Assembly: GCF_963676815.1 (NCBI RefSeq)
Contig: NZ_OY781365.1
Coordinates: 434,001 to 498,000 of the forward strand
From: an uncultured Draconibacterium sp.
Lineage (GTDB): Bacteria > Bacteroidota > Bacteroidia > Bacteroidales > Prolixibacteraceae
Reading direction: 5' to 3'
Length of the DNA stretch: 64,000 nucleotides
Shown: one piece after another, positions 25,727 through 35,170 of the stretch
Numbering within the stretch: the stretch's first letter is position 1
Layout of the letters: each line of letters begins with the position of its first letter
Notes under the pieces: model-generated
Database searches by the model: none
What the model was told of the DNA's origin: nothing
Seen by the model: only the letters and a program-made list of their open reading frames with translations
Made by a program: the position numbers and the translations under genes

Positions 25727-26437
25727 CTATTGAAGTTTTTTCAGCACTGCTTCTTTATAACTGCGACTTACAGGAATTTGCTTTTTACCAATTTCAATGA
25801 TTTCGGTAGTAAACGAATTGATTGCATTTACGGCCACAATAAATGAGCGGTGCACACGCAGAAAATCCTGTTGTGGTAATTTGGCTTCAATGCTGGAGAT
25901 GGTTTCGCGGGTAACAATGGTTTTGTCAACTAAGTGGATCTTTATATAGTCGGCAAGACTTTCGATATAGAGAATCTCCGGGAAATTTATTTTTATCATT
26001 TTTCGGTCGGAGCGCACAAAGATCGATTCGCTTTTTTCAGGCTCGATTTTGGCTGGCTCCTCCAATGTCATCTGCTGATTTTCGCTGAGGTATTTATTGA
26101 TACTTTGCATCAGCCGGCCAAACGATATGGGTTTTAGTAAGTAATCCACTGCCTGCAAATCAAAACCATCCACCGCATACTCGCGATAAGCCGTCGTAAA
26201 TATTACTTTCACTGAGTTGTTAATCGATTTGGCAAACGACAAGCCAGAAATCTCCGGCATATTTATATCGAGAAAAACCAAATCCACCGGCTGACTGCTG
26301 ATCACATTAAAAGCCTCGATGGCATTTTTGCACGACGCAACAATTTCAACCGTTTCGATTTTCCGAAGATGATTCTCCAGAATTTCGCGTGCCATTGGCT
26401 CGTCATCAACTATTATGCATCGAATTTTTTTAGTCAT
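25727..26437 (-). CDS. LytTR-type response regulator
   Basis: A 236-residue two-domain protein. Residues 1-120 form a receiver (IIVDDEPMAREIL, phosphoacceptor Asp in VFLDINMPEISG, then TTAYREYAVDGFDLQAVDYLLKP). The C-terminal LytTR DNA-binding domain includes FVRSDRKMIKINFPEILYIESLADYIKIHL and FLRVHRSFIVAVNAI. It overlaps the upstream histidine kinase gene by 8 bases, so the two form a co-translated two-component system. No neighbouring target is certain. Confidence 0.93.
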   Translation of the reverse strand: MTKKIRCIIVDDEPMAREILENHLRKIETVEIVASCKNAIEAFNVISSQPVDLVFLDINMPEISGLSFAKSINNSVKVIFTTAYREYAVDGFDLQAVDYLLKPISFGRLMQSINKYLSENQQMTLEEPAKIEPEKSESIFVRSDRKMIKINFPEILYIESLADYIKIHLVDKTIVTRETISSIEAKLPQQDFLRVHRSFIVAVNAINSFTTEIIEIGKKQIPVSRSYKEAVLKKLQ

Positions 26438-27515
26438 TTTCCCGATTTGCTTGTTCTGTTTGTGTCAGGTCGCAAATAACAAGTTTGGCACTGTACCAGT
26501 TTTCTTTTATCTCGTGCGTTAATTCATAATTATTCGGGTAATTCAAATCCAGCCGTTTCCGAATATTCAAAAGTCCCAGTCCGCCATTTTTGTGTTCGCT
26601 ATCCTCAGTAATAAACGAATTTGCTATTTCAAATTCCAGGCAGTCATTGTCAACCCGCACTTTAATTTTAATGTGCAAAAATCCATCTACTAAGTTACCA
26701 TGTTTAAAGGCATTTTCAACAAACGGAATCAATAACATCGGCGCTACCTGAATTTCTTCATTCACTTCCGATGATTGGAAATCCACCTTCAGCGTGTCCT
26801 GAAAACGTACTTTTTCCAACTCAATGTACTCCTGAATATGCAACACTTCCTCCTTTAAACTTACCAGCGGCTTATTTACCTGGTACAAAATATAATCGAG
26901 CAGGTTCGAGAGTTTCAGAATAATATCGGGCGTTTGTTTCGATTGTTTTAACGCAAAACCGTAAATCGTATTTAATGTATTGAAAAGGAAATGCGGATGA
27001 ATCTGGCGTTTTAAATAATGTAGTTCCTGATCTTTTAACTGAAGTTGTGTTTCCAGAATTTTGTTTTGCAACTCCTTGTTTGCAGTAGCTGTTTTAAAAC
27101 TCTGGTTCAGGATGCTCACAAAACTAATTACGCCAACAACAATAATAACCAGCAGTAAAACGAAGAAAAAATTCTTGCTCATGGGCGGCATCTCGTTCAG
27201 GTTGAACTTAAGCACCAAAATCAGGCAGGTATAAATAAGTAACGAGATGACGTAGGAAATATAAACGAACGTATAAAAACTGTAGAGTGCAAATTTCCAG
27301 TAGCGCTTAGCCAGCAAGTACCGGGGAATAAGGCGGTAATTTACAAAATAGGTAACGCCAATGGTTAGCGGCAGTAATCCGCTCGAGAACCACAAAGCAT
27401 AATCAACTTTCTCAGAATTATAGCTAAAAAAATAGAAAAAGAAGAACCAAACCGCCACCCAAAACAGCGAATGAAAAAGGATCGTTTTAAAATTTATTTT
27501 CTTCCAAAAGTTCAT
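26430..27515 (-). CDS. LytS/YehU-type sensor histidine kinase
   Basis: A 361-residue kinase with four membrane segments in residues 10-135, then a coiled coil (TANKELQNKILETQLQLKDQELHYLKRQ), the phosphorylatable His in QIHPHFLFNTLNTIYGFALKQ (His_kinase domain) and a GHKL ATPase domain (LIPFVENAFKHGN; GGLGLLNIRKRL). Kinases of this family pair with LytTR regulators, as here. There is no extracellular sensor domain of size, so the signal is probably membrane-associated. Confidence 0.93.
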   Translation of the reverse strand: MNFWKKINFKTILFHSLFWVAVWFFFFYFFSYNSEKVDYALWFSSGLLPLTIGVTYFVNYRLIPRYLLAKRYWKFALYSFYTFVYISYVISLLIYTCLILVLKFNLNEMPPMSKNFFFVLLLVIIVVGVISFVSILNQSFKTATANKELQNKILETQLQLKDQELHYLKRQIHPHFLFNTLNTIYGFALKQSKQTPDIILKLSNLLDYILYQVNKPLVSLKEEVLHIQEYIELEKVRFQDTLKVDFQSSEVNEEIQVAPMLLIPFVENAFKHGNLVDGFLHIKIKVRVDNDCLEFEIANSFITEDSEHKNGGLGLLNIRKRLDLNYPNNYELTHEIKENWYSAKLVICDLTQTEQANREND

Positions 27516-27727
27516 TTATACAATACTACTTAATTTTCGTGAACCAACATTTTTTTAGCGACGAAATGCGGGTTTTCTTCCTTTTGTTGCATTTATAACA
27601 TTTCATATTCGGTTTATAAGCGTAATTTTGAAAAAACGCGTACAAAATGTTCCATCTGTCGCAATAAAATAAATACGATCATTTTCCAACTTACATTTGA
27701 TTAGTATTTATTAAAAAACGAAAAATT

Positions 27728-28105
27728 ATGAATGCATTAATTAGCAAACTTAACGATGGCGGCCCCGCTTTTACCTACATCATTGTACTGTCATTTCTAG
27801 TAATAATAGGGATCTTTGTACGTGGACTTTTAATGAAAGGAGAAAAATACAAGACCGTTGAATTGCTGAAGCAAATAAGCTGGTTTGCCGTTGCCTGGGG
27901 ATTTTTAGGCCGTGTTTTCGGACTGATTATGATCTTCGACAAAGTACAGGCGATGGGCGATGTAGCTCCAAGTGTATTTGCCGACGGATTAAAAATAGCG
28001 CTGGTTGCTCCTTTGTGCGGTATTCTAGTGTTTGCTTTAACACGATTAGGAATTATTATACTCGTAGGTCTGCAAAAAAACTACCAGCCACAGGAAAACA
28101 ATTAA
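27728..28105 (+). CDS. Small MotA/TolQ/ExbB proton-channel-like protein
   Basis: A 125-residue membrane protein with an N-terminal segment (FTYIIVLSFLVIIGIFVRG), a middle segment (AWGFLGRVFGLIMIFDKVQ) and a third (GLKIALVAPLCGILVFALTRLGIIILVGL). The GFLGRVFGLIMIFDKV and ALVAPLCGILVF spacing resembles the core of MotA/TolQ/ExbB proteins, but the protein is about half the usual size and no ExbD/TolR partner follows. It is divergent from the LytS-type kinase gene by 212 bases. Its function may be as a stand-alone channel-like subunit or an unrecognised regulator; this is uncertain. Confidence 0.6.
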   Translation: MNALISKLNDGGPAFTYIIVLSFLVIIGIFVRGLLMKGEKYKTVELLKQISWFAVAWGFLGRVFGLIMIFDKVQAMGDVAPSVFADGLKIALVAPLCGILVFALTRLGIIILVGLQKNYQPQENN

Positions 28106-28113
28106 ACAAAAAA

Positions 28114-28195
28114 TGTCATTTCGAACGAAGCGAGAAATCTGTTACATTCAACAATATTGTAACAGATTTCTCCTTGCTCACTCGTCGAAATGACA
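28114..28195. repeat. Palindromic repeat (REP/MITE-like), copy 1
   Basis: An 82-bp element with perfect 11-bp terminal inverted repeats TGTCATTTCGA / TCGAAATGACA and an inner inverted repeat GAGAAATCTGTTAC / GTAACAGATTTCTC. It lies between the ExbB-like gene and the DUF5995 gene. A second copy with the same ends is at 29110, on the other side of the DUF5995 gene. Both would fold into long hairpins in RNA. Confidence 0.9.
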
Positions 28196-28292
28196 ACTGA
28201 TTTTTCGATTTTCTTATATCTCCGAACTTCTTCCTCAACACTTGTTTGGTTTGTTTGTTGCTAAGAAATAGTGCAACCAAGATGAACACCAC

Positions 28293-29045
28293 ATGAAACC
28301 AATAGAAAGTATTGACGATGTAATCCGAGTATTAGATTCCATTATTGAAGAATCGTTAAAAACCGGAGAAACATCGGGTTATTTTGCCGTTCTCTACCAA
28401 AAAGTTACAATCAAAGTAAAAGAAGAAATTGCTGCCGGATTTTTTGATAACGGCCCACGAATGGAAAAGCTGGATGTTGTTTTTGCCAAACGCTACATCG
28501 ATGCGTATTTCGCCTGGAAGAACAACCAACCGGTATCTCAATCGTGGAAAATTGCTTTTACTGAAGCCCCGAATAGTAATCTTTTGGTTGTCCAACATCT
28601 TTTGTTGGGCATGAACGCTCATATCAATCTCGATCTTGGAATAGCTGCAGCTGAAATTTCGGCCCCCGGAAAGATCGATGAACTGGAAGATGATTTTAAA
28701 CGCATAAACGACATTCTGGCATCGATGGTAGACGAAGTACAGCAAGGACTTTCTTCAATCTGGCCATTTCTAAGAAAACTACTGAAGTGGGCTGGTCAAG
28801 TGGATAATTTTCTGGTAGATTTTAGTATGAAGATCGCACGTGATGGAGCATGGAAATTTGCTAAAGAAATAGTTGTATTTAAAGAGGTTAGCTGGCCTGA
28901 AACAATTAAAGTCAGAGATATAAAAGTAGCCGGCAAAACCCGGTTGATAACTGATCCGGGAAAAGTGATCGGATTTGTCTTCCAAATTATTCGCTGGACA
29001 GAGCGCGGAACCGTCTCTGAAAAGATTCAAAAACTAAGGCGATGA
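28293..29045 (+). CDS. DUF5995-family protein
   Basis: A 250-residue soluble, helix-rich protein that I place in the DUF5995 family because of the conserved stretches ETSGYFAVLYQKVTIKVKEEIAAGFFDNG, LLVVQHLLLGMNAHINLDLGIA and DDFKRINDILASMVDEVQQGLSSI. No enzymatic function is known to me for this family. It is isolated between two copies of a palindromic repeat with terminal inverted repeats, which makes it look like a cargo-type gene. Confidence 0.75.
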   Translation: MKPIESIDDVIRVLDSIIEESLKTGETSGYFAVLYQKVTIKVKEEIAAGFFDNGPRMEKLDVVFAKRYIDAYFAWKNNQPVSQSWKIAFTEAPNSNLLVVQHLLLGMNAHINLDLGIAAAEISAPGKIDELEDDFKRINDILASMVDEVQQGLSSIWPFLRKLLKWAGQVDNFLVDFSMKIARDGAWKFAKEIVVFKEVSWPETIKVRDIKVAGKTRLITDPGKVIGFVFQIIRWTERGTVSEKIQKLRR

Positions 29046-29109
29046 AATTTTAGTTTTCACCGCCTTAATCTTTTGTTTTTGCACCTAGCACTTAAAGCTT
29101 TTATGTTTA

Positions 29110-29182
29110 TGTCATTTCGAACGCGGAGAGAAATCTTTTCGTTTTACAACAGATTTCTCCTCGCTTACTCGTCGAAATGACA
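29110..29182. repeat. Palindromic repeat (REP/MITE-like), copy 2
   Basis: A 73-bp copy of the element at 28114, with the same 11-bp ends TGTCATTTCGA / TCGAAATGACA and an internal inverted AGAAATCT / AGATTTCT pair. It ends 7 bases before the ftcD stop codon and lies 64 bases after the DUF5995 stop. The hairpin may also serve as terminator for these convergent genes. Confidence 0.9.
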
Positions 29183-29189
29183 ACAACTT

Positions 29190-30887
29190 TTATCCTTCAA
29201 TCTTTTTATTGACTGTTGCCAGAATTTCTGCCTCTTTTTCTTTAGCTGCTTTCAGTAAATTCTCAGCTTTTACCAAAGCACTTTCCAAAAATTCAGCATC
29301 AGCAAAACCGGCTGCATTGATTTTCACATTCAGGTAAGCGCCTTCAACAGCAGTTCGTGCACACAAAGCTCCTACCCCGGCATCGGAAACTGAATTCGGA
29401 TTACCAACTTCTGCCATAGCCTGCATCACCTCCAGCGAATCGTGCGCCAGTTGCATTACTTTCAATGGCACTTCAATGGCATTTTTTGTAGCATCGTGAA
29501 TGGCTTGTTTGCGCTCGGCTTTTTCCTGTTCGCTGGATTTTGGCAATCCAAACGCAGCCATAATTTTATTGAAAGCGTCGGTATCTTCATCCACACAGTT
29601 TAACAGTGCTGAATGGTAATATTTTCCTTTTTCAGCCCAATCAGAGAATTCTTCCCAACGTTCGTCCCAGCCACGTTTATGTGCCGACAAGTTAGCCACC
29701 ATCGCACCTAAAGCGCCTCCCAAAGCACCCACATAGGCTGAAATGGACCCTCCACCCGGAGCCGGCGATTCGGAAGCTGTTTCATCTTTAAATTGCGTTA
29801 AAGTCATGTCAACCAGCTTTTTCGCTGATTTATCTTCAATCACATATTCAATGATCTTCTTTTTCGGATCAAAAGGTGCCAGTTCATCCAGCCCCAGCGA
29901 TTTGATGGCAATTTTTATAATCTCCTCATCCGAAATTCCGGTTGAGCGCTCTTGTTTGCGCAGGAAATATTTTCCCGCATCCAACATTGCCTGCAGCGGA
30001 ATTAATCCCACCAGCTCCGAACCCGTTACACGAATTCCCCGTTCGGTAGCCTTTTTACAGGTTTCATCAAAAGCAACATGTACCGGCGTAACAGTAATAT
30101 CCGTTAGGTTTATGGAGATTTGAGCCACACCATATTCTTCGATGAACCAGCCAATGGCACGTGTCTTTTTCAGACTGCCTGGAATACGAACCGGTTCACC
30201 ATTTTCGTCGTTTACAATTTTACCTGTCACTGGATTTCCCTCGCGTTTTACACGACCTGCTTCACGAATATCAAAAGCAATGGCATTGGCACGACGGGTT
30301 GAAGTTGTATTCAGGTTAATGTTGTAGGCCACCAAAAAGTTACGGGCACCAATGGCAGTGGCTCCACTTCCGGCCACTCTTTCGTTCCATTCATTTGGTC
30401 CAAAATCCGGTTTCCATTTTTCGGTGGTGATGCGCTCCTTTAAAGCTTCGTATTCGCCCGAGCGACAATTGGCCAGACTTCGGCGTTCTTCCTTAAACGC
30501 AGCAAACTCGTAGCTAAATACCGGGATTCCCAATTCTTCGCCAACACGCTGCCCCAGTTTTCTTGCATACTCAATTGCCTCTTCCATGCTAACATTGGCA
30601 ACCGGTACCAAAGGACAAACGTCGGTGGCACCAAAACGCGGATGTTCTCCTTTGTGCTGACTCATATCGATCAGCTCGGCAGCACGTTTTATTCCGCGAA
30701 ATGCAGCCTCGATAACATCGTCGGGTGTACCTACAAATGTTACCACGGTGCGGTTGGTCGCTTTTCCTGGGTCGACATCCAGCAAACTTATATCGGCCAC
30801 ACTTTCAATGGCATTGGTAATTTCCTTGATTATACTCATATCGCGTCCTTCTGAAAAGTTAGGAACGCATTCGATAATTTTTTTCAT
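29190..30887 (-). CDS. ftcD: Bifunctional glutamate formimidoyltransferase / formimidoyltetrahydrofolate cyclodeaminase
   Basis: A 565-residue protein. The N-terminal formimidoyltransferase domain (1-320) has ECVPNFSEGRDMSIIKEI, DPGKATNRTVVTFVG, KGEHPRFGATDVCPLVPV and the WFIEEYGVAQISINLTD region. The C-terminal cyclodeaminase domain (about 360-565) has SPAPGGGSISAYVGALGGALGAMVANLS and NPNSVSDAGVGALCARTAVEGAYLNVKIN. This is the fused form seen in animals and many Bacteroidota. It takes the formimino group of formiminoglutamate from histidine breakdown onto folate and releases ammonia. It is downstream of hutI on the same strand with a 112-base gap. Confidence 0.96.
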   Translation of the reverse strand: MKKIIECVPNFSEGRDMSIIKEITNAIESVADISLLDVDPGKATNRTVVTFVGTPDDVIEAAFRGIKRAAELIDMSQHKGEHPRFGATDVCPLVPVANVSMEEAIEYARKLGQRVGEELGIPVFSYEFAAFKEERRSLANCRSGEYEALKERITTEKWKPDFGPNEWNERVAGSGATAIGARNFLVAYNINLNTTSTRRANAIAFDIREAGRVKREGNPVTGKIVNDENGEPVRIPGSLKKTRAIGWFIEEYGVAQISINLTDITVTPVHVAFDETCKKATERGIRVTGSELVGLIPLQAMLDAGKYFLRKQERSTGISDEEIIKIAIKSLGLDELAPFDPKKKIIEYVIEDKSAKKLVDMTLTQFKDETASESPAPGGGSISAYVGALGGALGAMVANLSAHKRGWDERWEEFSDWAEKGKYYHSALLNCVDEDTDAFNKIMAAFGLPKSSEQEKAERKQAIHDATKNAIEVPLKVMQLAHDSLEVMQAMAEVGNPNSVSDAGVGALCARTAVEGAYLNVKINAAGFADAEFLESALVKAENLLKAAKEKEAEILATVNKKIEG

Positions 30888-30999
30888 AGTTCAATTTTTG
30901 TCGGGTGCCCTATTCCGGAAACCCAAAGTTTGTATTCCCCTTGACAATACGAAAATAGAAATACACTTAGATCTAGCTTATGATTTTTTGCAGTGAGTT

Positions 31000-32253
31000 T
31001 TAGAAGTTTTGTACTTCCCCGTTAATGATCACCGTTTCTACCAGATTCGAACCGTAAGCATACGGCAAATACTCTATTCCTGGAACTTCGCTGGTAATAA
31101 ACAGGTTCGCAATTTTCCCGCGGGCAATACTTCCGTAGCTTTCGCTAATTCCCATGGCGTAGGCCGTGTTTAGCGTGGTGGCATTGATCACTTCTTCGGG
31201 TAACATTTTAAAGTTGATGCAGCCCATTGCCGAAATCAAGCTCATGTTTCCACTTGGCGACGATCCCGGGTTAAAATCGGATGCCAGCGCCACCGGTAAA
31301 CCGGCTTCTATCATTTCGCGCACCGGCGACAATTTCATATTCAAAAAGAAAGCTGCTCCCGGCAAAACAGTCGGCATAGTTTCCGAATCTAATAGCGCGG
31401 CAATTTCATCTTCTCCCACATATTCCAGGTGATCGACCGAAAGTGCATTGTATTTCACTCCGGCCTGGATTCCACCTGTTAATCCCAGTTCGTTGGCATG
31501 GATTTTTGGCCGCAAGCCGTATTTCAACCCGGCCATAAGAATACGTTCGGTGTCTTCCACCGAGAAAAATCCCTGATCGCAAAACACATCAATAAAATCG
31601 GCCAGCTCTTCGGCAGCCACCTGCGGAATCATTTCGTTAATGATGATATCGACATATTCTGCCGGATTGTTTTTATACTCCAGCGGAATAGCGTGCGCTC
31701 CTAAAAAATTAGCGCGTACACAAATGGGCGAAGTTTGTTTGACCCGTTGAATAACGCGTAACATTTTTAGTTCGTCTTCGGTATTTAATCCGTAACCACT
31801 TTTAATCTCAACAGCACCCGTTCCCATTTTAACGATCTCCCAAACGCGCTCCATCGCACTTTCGTACAAATCTTCTTCCGATGTTTCGTGCAACAGTTTT
31901 GCCGAATTCAAAATCCCGCCTCCACGGCGTGCAATCTCTTCGTACGACAAGCCTTTAATGCGGTCTACAAATTCTTTTTCGCGTGGCGCAGCATAAACCA
32001 AATGTGTATGCGAATCGCAAAAACTAGGATAAACAAGCCGGTTCGAGCAGTCGATTTCAATCAACAGATCATCATCAAAATATTTATCTTTTAACTCCTC
32101 CATCGGGCCAAAATCCTCAATCACCTCATCGCGGATAATCAGAAAAGCATTTTTTATGGTATTTACTTTTGCCATTTCTTTTCCGGCCCTGAACGGAACG
32201 GGCTGATCCTCTACCTGAACCAACTCTTTTATGTTTTCGAGTAATAACTTCAT
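31000..32253 (-). CDS. hutI: Imidazolonepropionase
   Basis: A 417-residue amidohydrolase with the metal motif PSFCDSHTHLVYAAPREKEF, the HutI-specific ARRGGGILNSAKLL, VEIKSGYGL, IHANELG and ALASDFNPGSSPSGN motifs. It opens 4-imidazolone-5-propanoate to N-formimino-L-glutamate, the substrate of the neighbouring FtcD. The two genes form the lower half of histidine degradation; hutH and hutU are not in the window. Length and motifs are normal. Confidence 0.96.
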   Translation of the reverse strand: MKLLLENIKELVQVEDQPVPFRAGKEMAKVNTIKNAFLIIRDEVIEDFGPMEELKDKYFDDDLLIEIDCSNRLVYPSFCDSHTHLVYAAPREKEFVDRIKGLSYEEIARRGGGILNSAKLLHETSEEDLYESAMERVWEIVKMGTGAVEIKSGYGLNTEDELKMLRVIQRVKQTSPICVRANFLGAHAIPLEYKNNPAEYVDIIINEMIPQVAAEELADFIDVFCDQGFFSVEDTERILMAGLKYGLRPKIHANELGLTGGIQAGVKYNALSVDHLEYVGEDEIAALLDSETMPTVLPGAAFFLNMKLSPVREMIEAGLPVALASDFNPGSSPSGNMSLISAMGCINFKMLPEEVINATTLNTAYAMGISESYGSIARGKIANLFITSEVPGIEYLPYAYGSNLVETVIINGEVQNF

Positions 32254-32549
32254 TCTGCGGCTGTTTACTGTTTGTTATAAAAAGGTACAAAATTGCACGC
32301 ATAAATCAACCTTTTACCGGCCATTTTTGAAATGATGGAAATCAGTTTGCTTAACTTTTACGGGATTATTTTGCCAGTTTGTGCGGCAACTTTCTACCCT
32401 CGCACTTTGAGGAACAGATTAATTATGGGATTAGTTATTTCCGCCTTCAACTATTAGCAGTGGAGATGACAACATGTGGTGTTCAAAATTAAGAAACAGC
32501 CGGCAATAAAAACAACTGTGAGATTCCCGGCCAACCGGCACACAGAACC
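32254..32549. other. Intergenic stretch, no gene recognised
   Basis: About 300 bases between the hutI start and the histidine kinase stop. It should hold the hutI-ftcD promoter, but no clean TTTG-N19-TAnnTTTG pattern or palindrome was found by eye. No open frame of note has coding features. Confidence 0.5.
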
Positions 32550-34166
32550 TTACACCTCACTCAGATTCTTCGACGGCAGGGTAAACATAAAGCGGCTTCC
32601 TTCGCCCACTTCACTTTCCACTCCTATTTCGCCACCTTGCTTTTCAACCAGTTCTTTACAAAGCACCAGTCCAAGCCCCGATCCTTTTTCGTTGGCGGTT
32701 CCCCGAGTTCCCGAGTCGGAAGCTACGGTAAACAGCTTTTCTATTTTTTCGGGGCTAATGCCAACACCATTATCGGCAACCGTAACCTCAACCCAATCGT
32801 TTTTTTGCAGCACACAAACGGTAATTTCTCCTCCGGGTTCAGTAAATTTTATGGCATTCGAAATCAGGTTTCGAAGAATAATTCGCAACAGGTTTTCATC
32901 AGCATAAACCACAATCGAATCGTCGTTGATGTACGTTAATGAAATGTTCTTTGCTTTTCCCATCGACTTCTCGAGTTCAAGCACCCTGGAAATAACATCA
33001 GATATCACTGTTTTTTCAATCCTAACATTTATTTGCCCGGTATGCGTTTTGGCCCAGTTTAACAGATTTTCGAGCAAGGTAAGCGTGTTATACGCCGATG
33101 TGTTGATGTATCTTAAAAACTTTGTGGTTTCCTCATCGGTGAGATCATCCATACGATCGATTAGCATTTCCGAAAACCCCAGAATATTATTAAACGGACT
33201 TCGCAAATCGTGTGCAATAATCGAAAAAAGCTTGTCTTTAGTCGAATTCAATTCCTTAAGTTCCTGCTCGCTTTTTTGCAGGGCCAGTTCCGATTTTCTT
33301 CGTTCGCTTATGTCTCGTGCCAATCCCGTAGCCCCAACAATTTCATGTTCGTCGTTGTATATCGGGTTAAAAAAACTTTCATAATAGGCCAGGTTTTCAT
33401 CGCCGAATATGCGAATGTTAGAGTGCGATTCTCCACGCAAAGCACGGTCGTAATTCTCTTTGGCAACCAGGCGGTCTTCGCTATTACTTATGCAATCAAG
33501 GATATTCATCCCAACTTCTATTTCACTGCCATAAGCATATTTCATCACATGGTAATGGGCCGTATTAAAGTACAGGTATTCATAATTTCTGTTAATCGAA
33601 AACAGAATGGTATCCTTTTGGCTTTCGAGACTGGTTTTTAACAGCAGCTGCGAATCGATTAAAGCCTGTTCATCCTGTTTCCTGCCGGTAATATCCTTAC
33701 CAAAAAACATGGCTCCAACTACTTTTTCTTCCAAAATAATCGGATTCATAAACACCTCGATATAAAGCGAACTATCACCATGGCGTACATGATCGATAAA
33801 CGAAAACGATTCATTATTCAAAGCCCGGTCATACCTTATTTTCCATTCTTTTCTCAACGGCTCGGGAAGCGACAGCAACAGGTTCACTCCCGGCTTTAAT
33901 TTAATTCCGAAGTTGGCATAAAAAGCAGCCGCAAAAACACGATTGGTGTACAAAATGTCGTATGCAGTATTGATAGCCCAAACACTATCGTGGGTGTTCT
34001 CGAAAATGGAAGAAAAATTGAGCTTGCTTAACACATCAAAATTTGTGGTATCAAGATTCTCCGGACTTACATTTTTTATCATTCGCTGTCTCATAGTACG
34101 GGTCTTTTTGGTATTGCCGGCAGGGCAAAACCTTTCATTAGTTTTGGGCTCAGGCTTATCTTTCAA
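32550..34166 (-). CDS. Soluble multi-PAS sensor histidine kinase
   Basis: A 538-residue kinase without clear membrane segments. Three PAS-type sensory domains are suggested by the repeated layout (FENTHDSVWAINTAYDILYTNRVF; LLKTSLESQKDTILFSINRNYEYLYFNTAH; and paired PAC-like ends such as VVGAMFFGKDITGRKQDEQALIDS and IVGATGLARDISERRKSELALQKS). The catalytic core has the HisKA box LFSIIAHDLRSPFNNILGFSEML, N box NLISNAIKFTEPGG, DNGVGI and KGSGLGLVL. No response regulator lies next to it. The start is uncertain: Met25 (34094) is equally possible. Confidence 0.9.
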   Translation of the reverse strand: MKDKPEPKTNERFCPAGNTKKTRTMRQRMIKNVSPENLDTTNFDVLSKLNFSSIFENTHDSVWAINTAYDILYTNRVFAAAFYANFGIKLKPGVNLLLSLPEPLRKEWKIRYDRALNNESFSFIDHVRHGDSSLYIEVFMNPIILEEKVVGAMFFGKDITGRKQDEQALIDSQLLLKTSLESQKDTILFSINRNYEYLYFNTAHYHVMKYAYGSEIEVGMNILDCISNSEDRLVAKENYDRALRGESHSNIRIFGDENLAYYESFFNPIYNDEHEIVGATGLARDISERRKSELALQKSEQELKELNSTKDKLFSIIAHDLRSPFNNILGFSEMLIDRMDDLTDEETTKFLRYINTSAYNTLTLLENLLNWAKTHTGQINVRIEKTVISDVISRVLELEKSMGKAKNISLTYINDDSIVVYADENLLRIILRNLISNAIKFTEPGGEITVCVLQKNDWVEVTVADNGVGISPEKIEKLFTVASDSGTRGTANEKGSGLGLVLCKELVEKQGGEIGVESEVGEGSRFMFTLPSKNLSEV

Positions 34167-34382
34167 CTCCGTATCACAATCATTTTACGAACCAACAAAT
34201 GATTACCCAATCATGCCTGATATGTTTTTGTTTTTTCCGGCGGTCAAAAAACGATATTTTGGTTTTTTCGAAATGTGACCGGGGAAAGTTCTCTAAATAT
34301 AAGTATTAATTTGCTGAATAAATAATCTTATCTTCATTAGGAGGAATAAAAAGAAGATCGCTGAAGGTGATTGACTTAACGC

Positions 34383-34500
34383 TTATAAACTACCACCAAC
34401 CTCACTGCCATGTTGTGAATGGCCTTTGCCCTTTATATTGCTGCTTCGGTGATTTATGATAGCCAACCCAGAAAAGTTTTTATGAGGTAACGAATTACGG
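34383..34500 (-). pseudogene. Decayed 3' fragment of an RDD-family gene
   Basis: About 118 bp that align base for base with the 3' part of the intact RDD gene at 35171 (shared blocks TTATAAACTAC, GTGAATGGCCTTTGC, and GATAGCCAACCCAGAAAAGT). Read on the minus strand it gives YLIKTFLGWLS, a stop, then RAKAIH with a second stop between, so it is non-coding. It is a remnant of a duplicated RDD gene, with the lipoprotein gene at 34524 lying between remnant and intact copy. Confidence 0.8.
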
Positions 34501-34523
34501 CCCTGGGAAATGATCTTTTTCGC

Positions 34524-35087
34524 TTACCACTCCCAGGAAAGAATATCTTCCTCATCAATAAATCCAAAATTCGATATGGTATGTGTACTTGTAATTTCGG
34601 AGATACTGTTTACTCCATCCACATCAGTCGTGTCCATGTACGAAGTTACCACGGAACGTTCTTCGTACACCGCCAAACTGTAAACTTCGTCATCATAAAT
34701 AAACCGTATTGTACCATTATCCTCAATTTTCAGCACCTCAAACGAGCTGTGTTCAAAAGGTATTTCATTCACTCCGCTTAGCCCACTGGCACATCCACTA
34801 CCTGCAGTTCCCGACAAACATTCGCCTCCCCCTAATATAAATTTGAGGTTTTTATTTAGCTGAAAATCGATAATGCCATTTAGCGTATGAAGATCTTCAT
34901 CGTAACGATAGGTAGGAAAATCAATTTGCAGCGCCGGTGGCTCGGGGCCGGAAATCAATACGCCATCGGTTTCCGTAAAACTTTCAATAAACAAATAAGA
35001 CATTGGCTCATCATCGTCGTTATCGAAAATGCATGATCCAAGCAAAAGAAGAAGGGGCAGGATAAACAACAATTTGTAATTTTTCAT
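34524..35087 (-). CDS. Hypothetical lipoprotein
   Basis: A 187-residue protein with a clear lipoprotein signal (LLFILPLLLLLGSCIFDNDDDEP, Cys at 19) and an acidic Asp tail that is common on surface-exposed Bacteroidota lipoproteins. The mature part is beta-rich with two extra cysteines (GGECLSGTAGSGCASG). I do not recognise the family. It sits between a decayed RDD remnant and an intact RDD gene on the same strand. Confidence 0.7.
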   Translation of the reverse strand: MKNYKLLFILPLLLLLGSCIFDNDDDEPMSYLFIESFTETDGVLISGPEPPALQIDFPTYRYDEDLHTLNGIIDFQLNKNLKFILGGGECLSGTAGSGCASGLSGVNEIPFEHSSFEVLKIEDNGTIRFIYDDEVYSLAVYEERSVVTSYMDTTDVDGVNSISEITSTHTISNFGFIDEEDILSWEW

Positions 35088-35170
35088 GTTCGGAAATGTT
35101 TCTATGCTCTTTTGAGTACGTGTGATAAAAGTAAATATTGTTTACGTAAAACAAAAGTGAACACAGAGGA

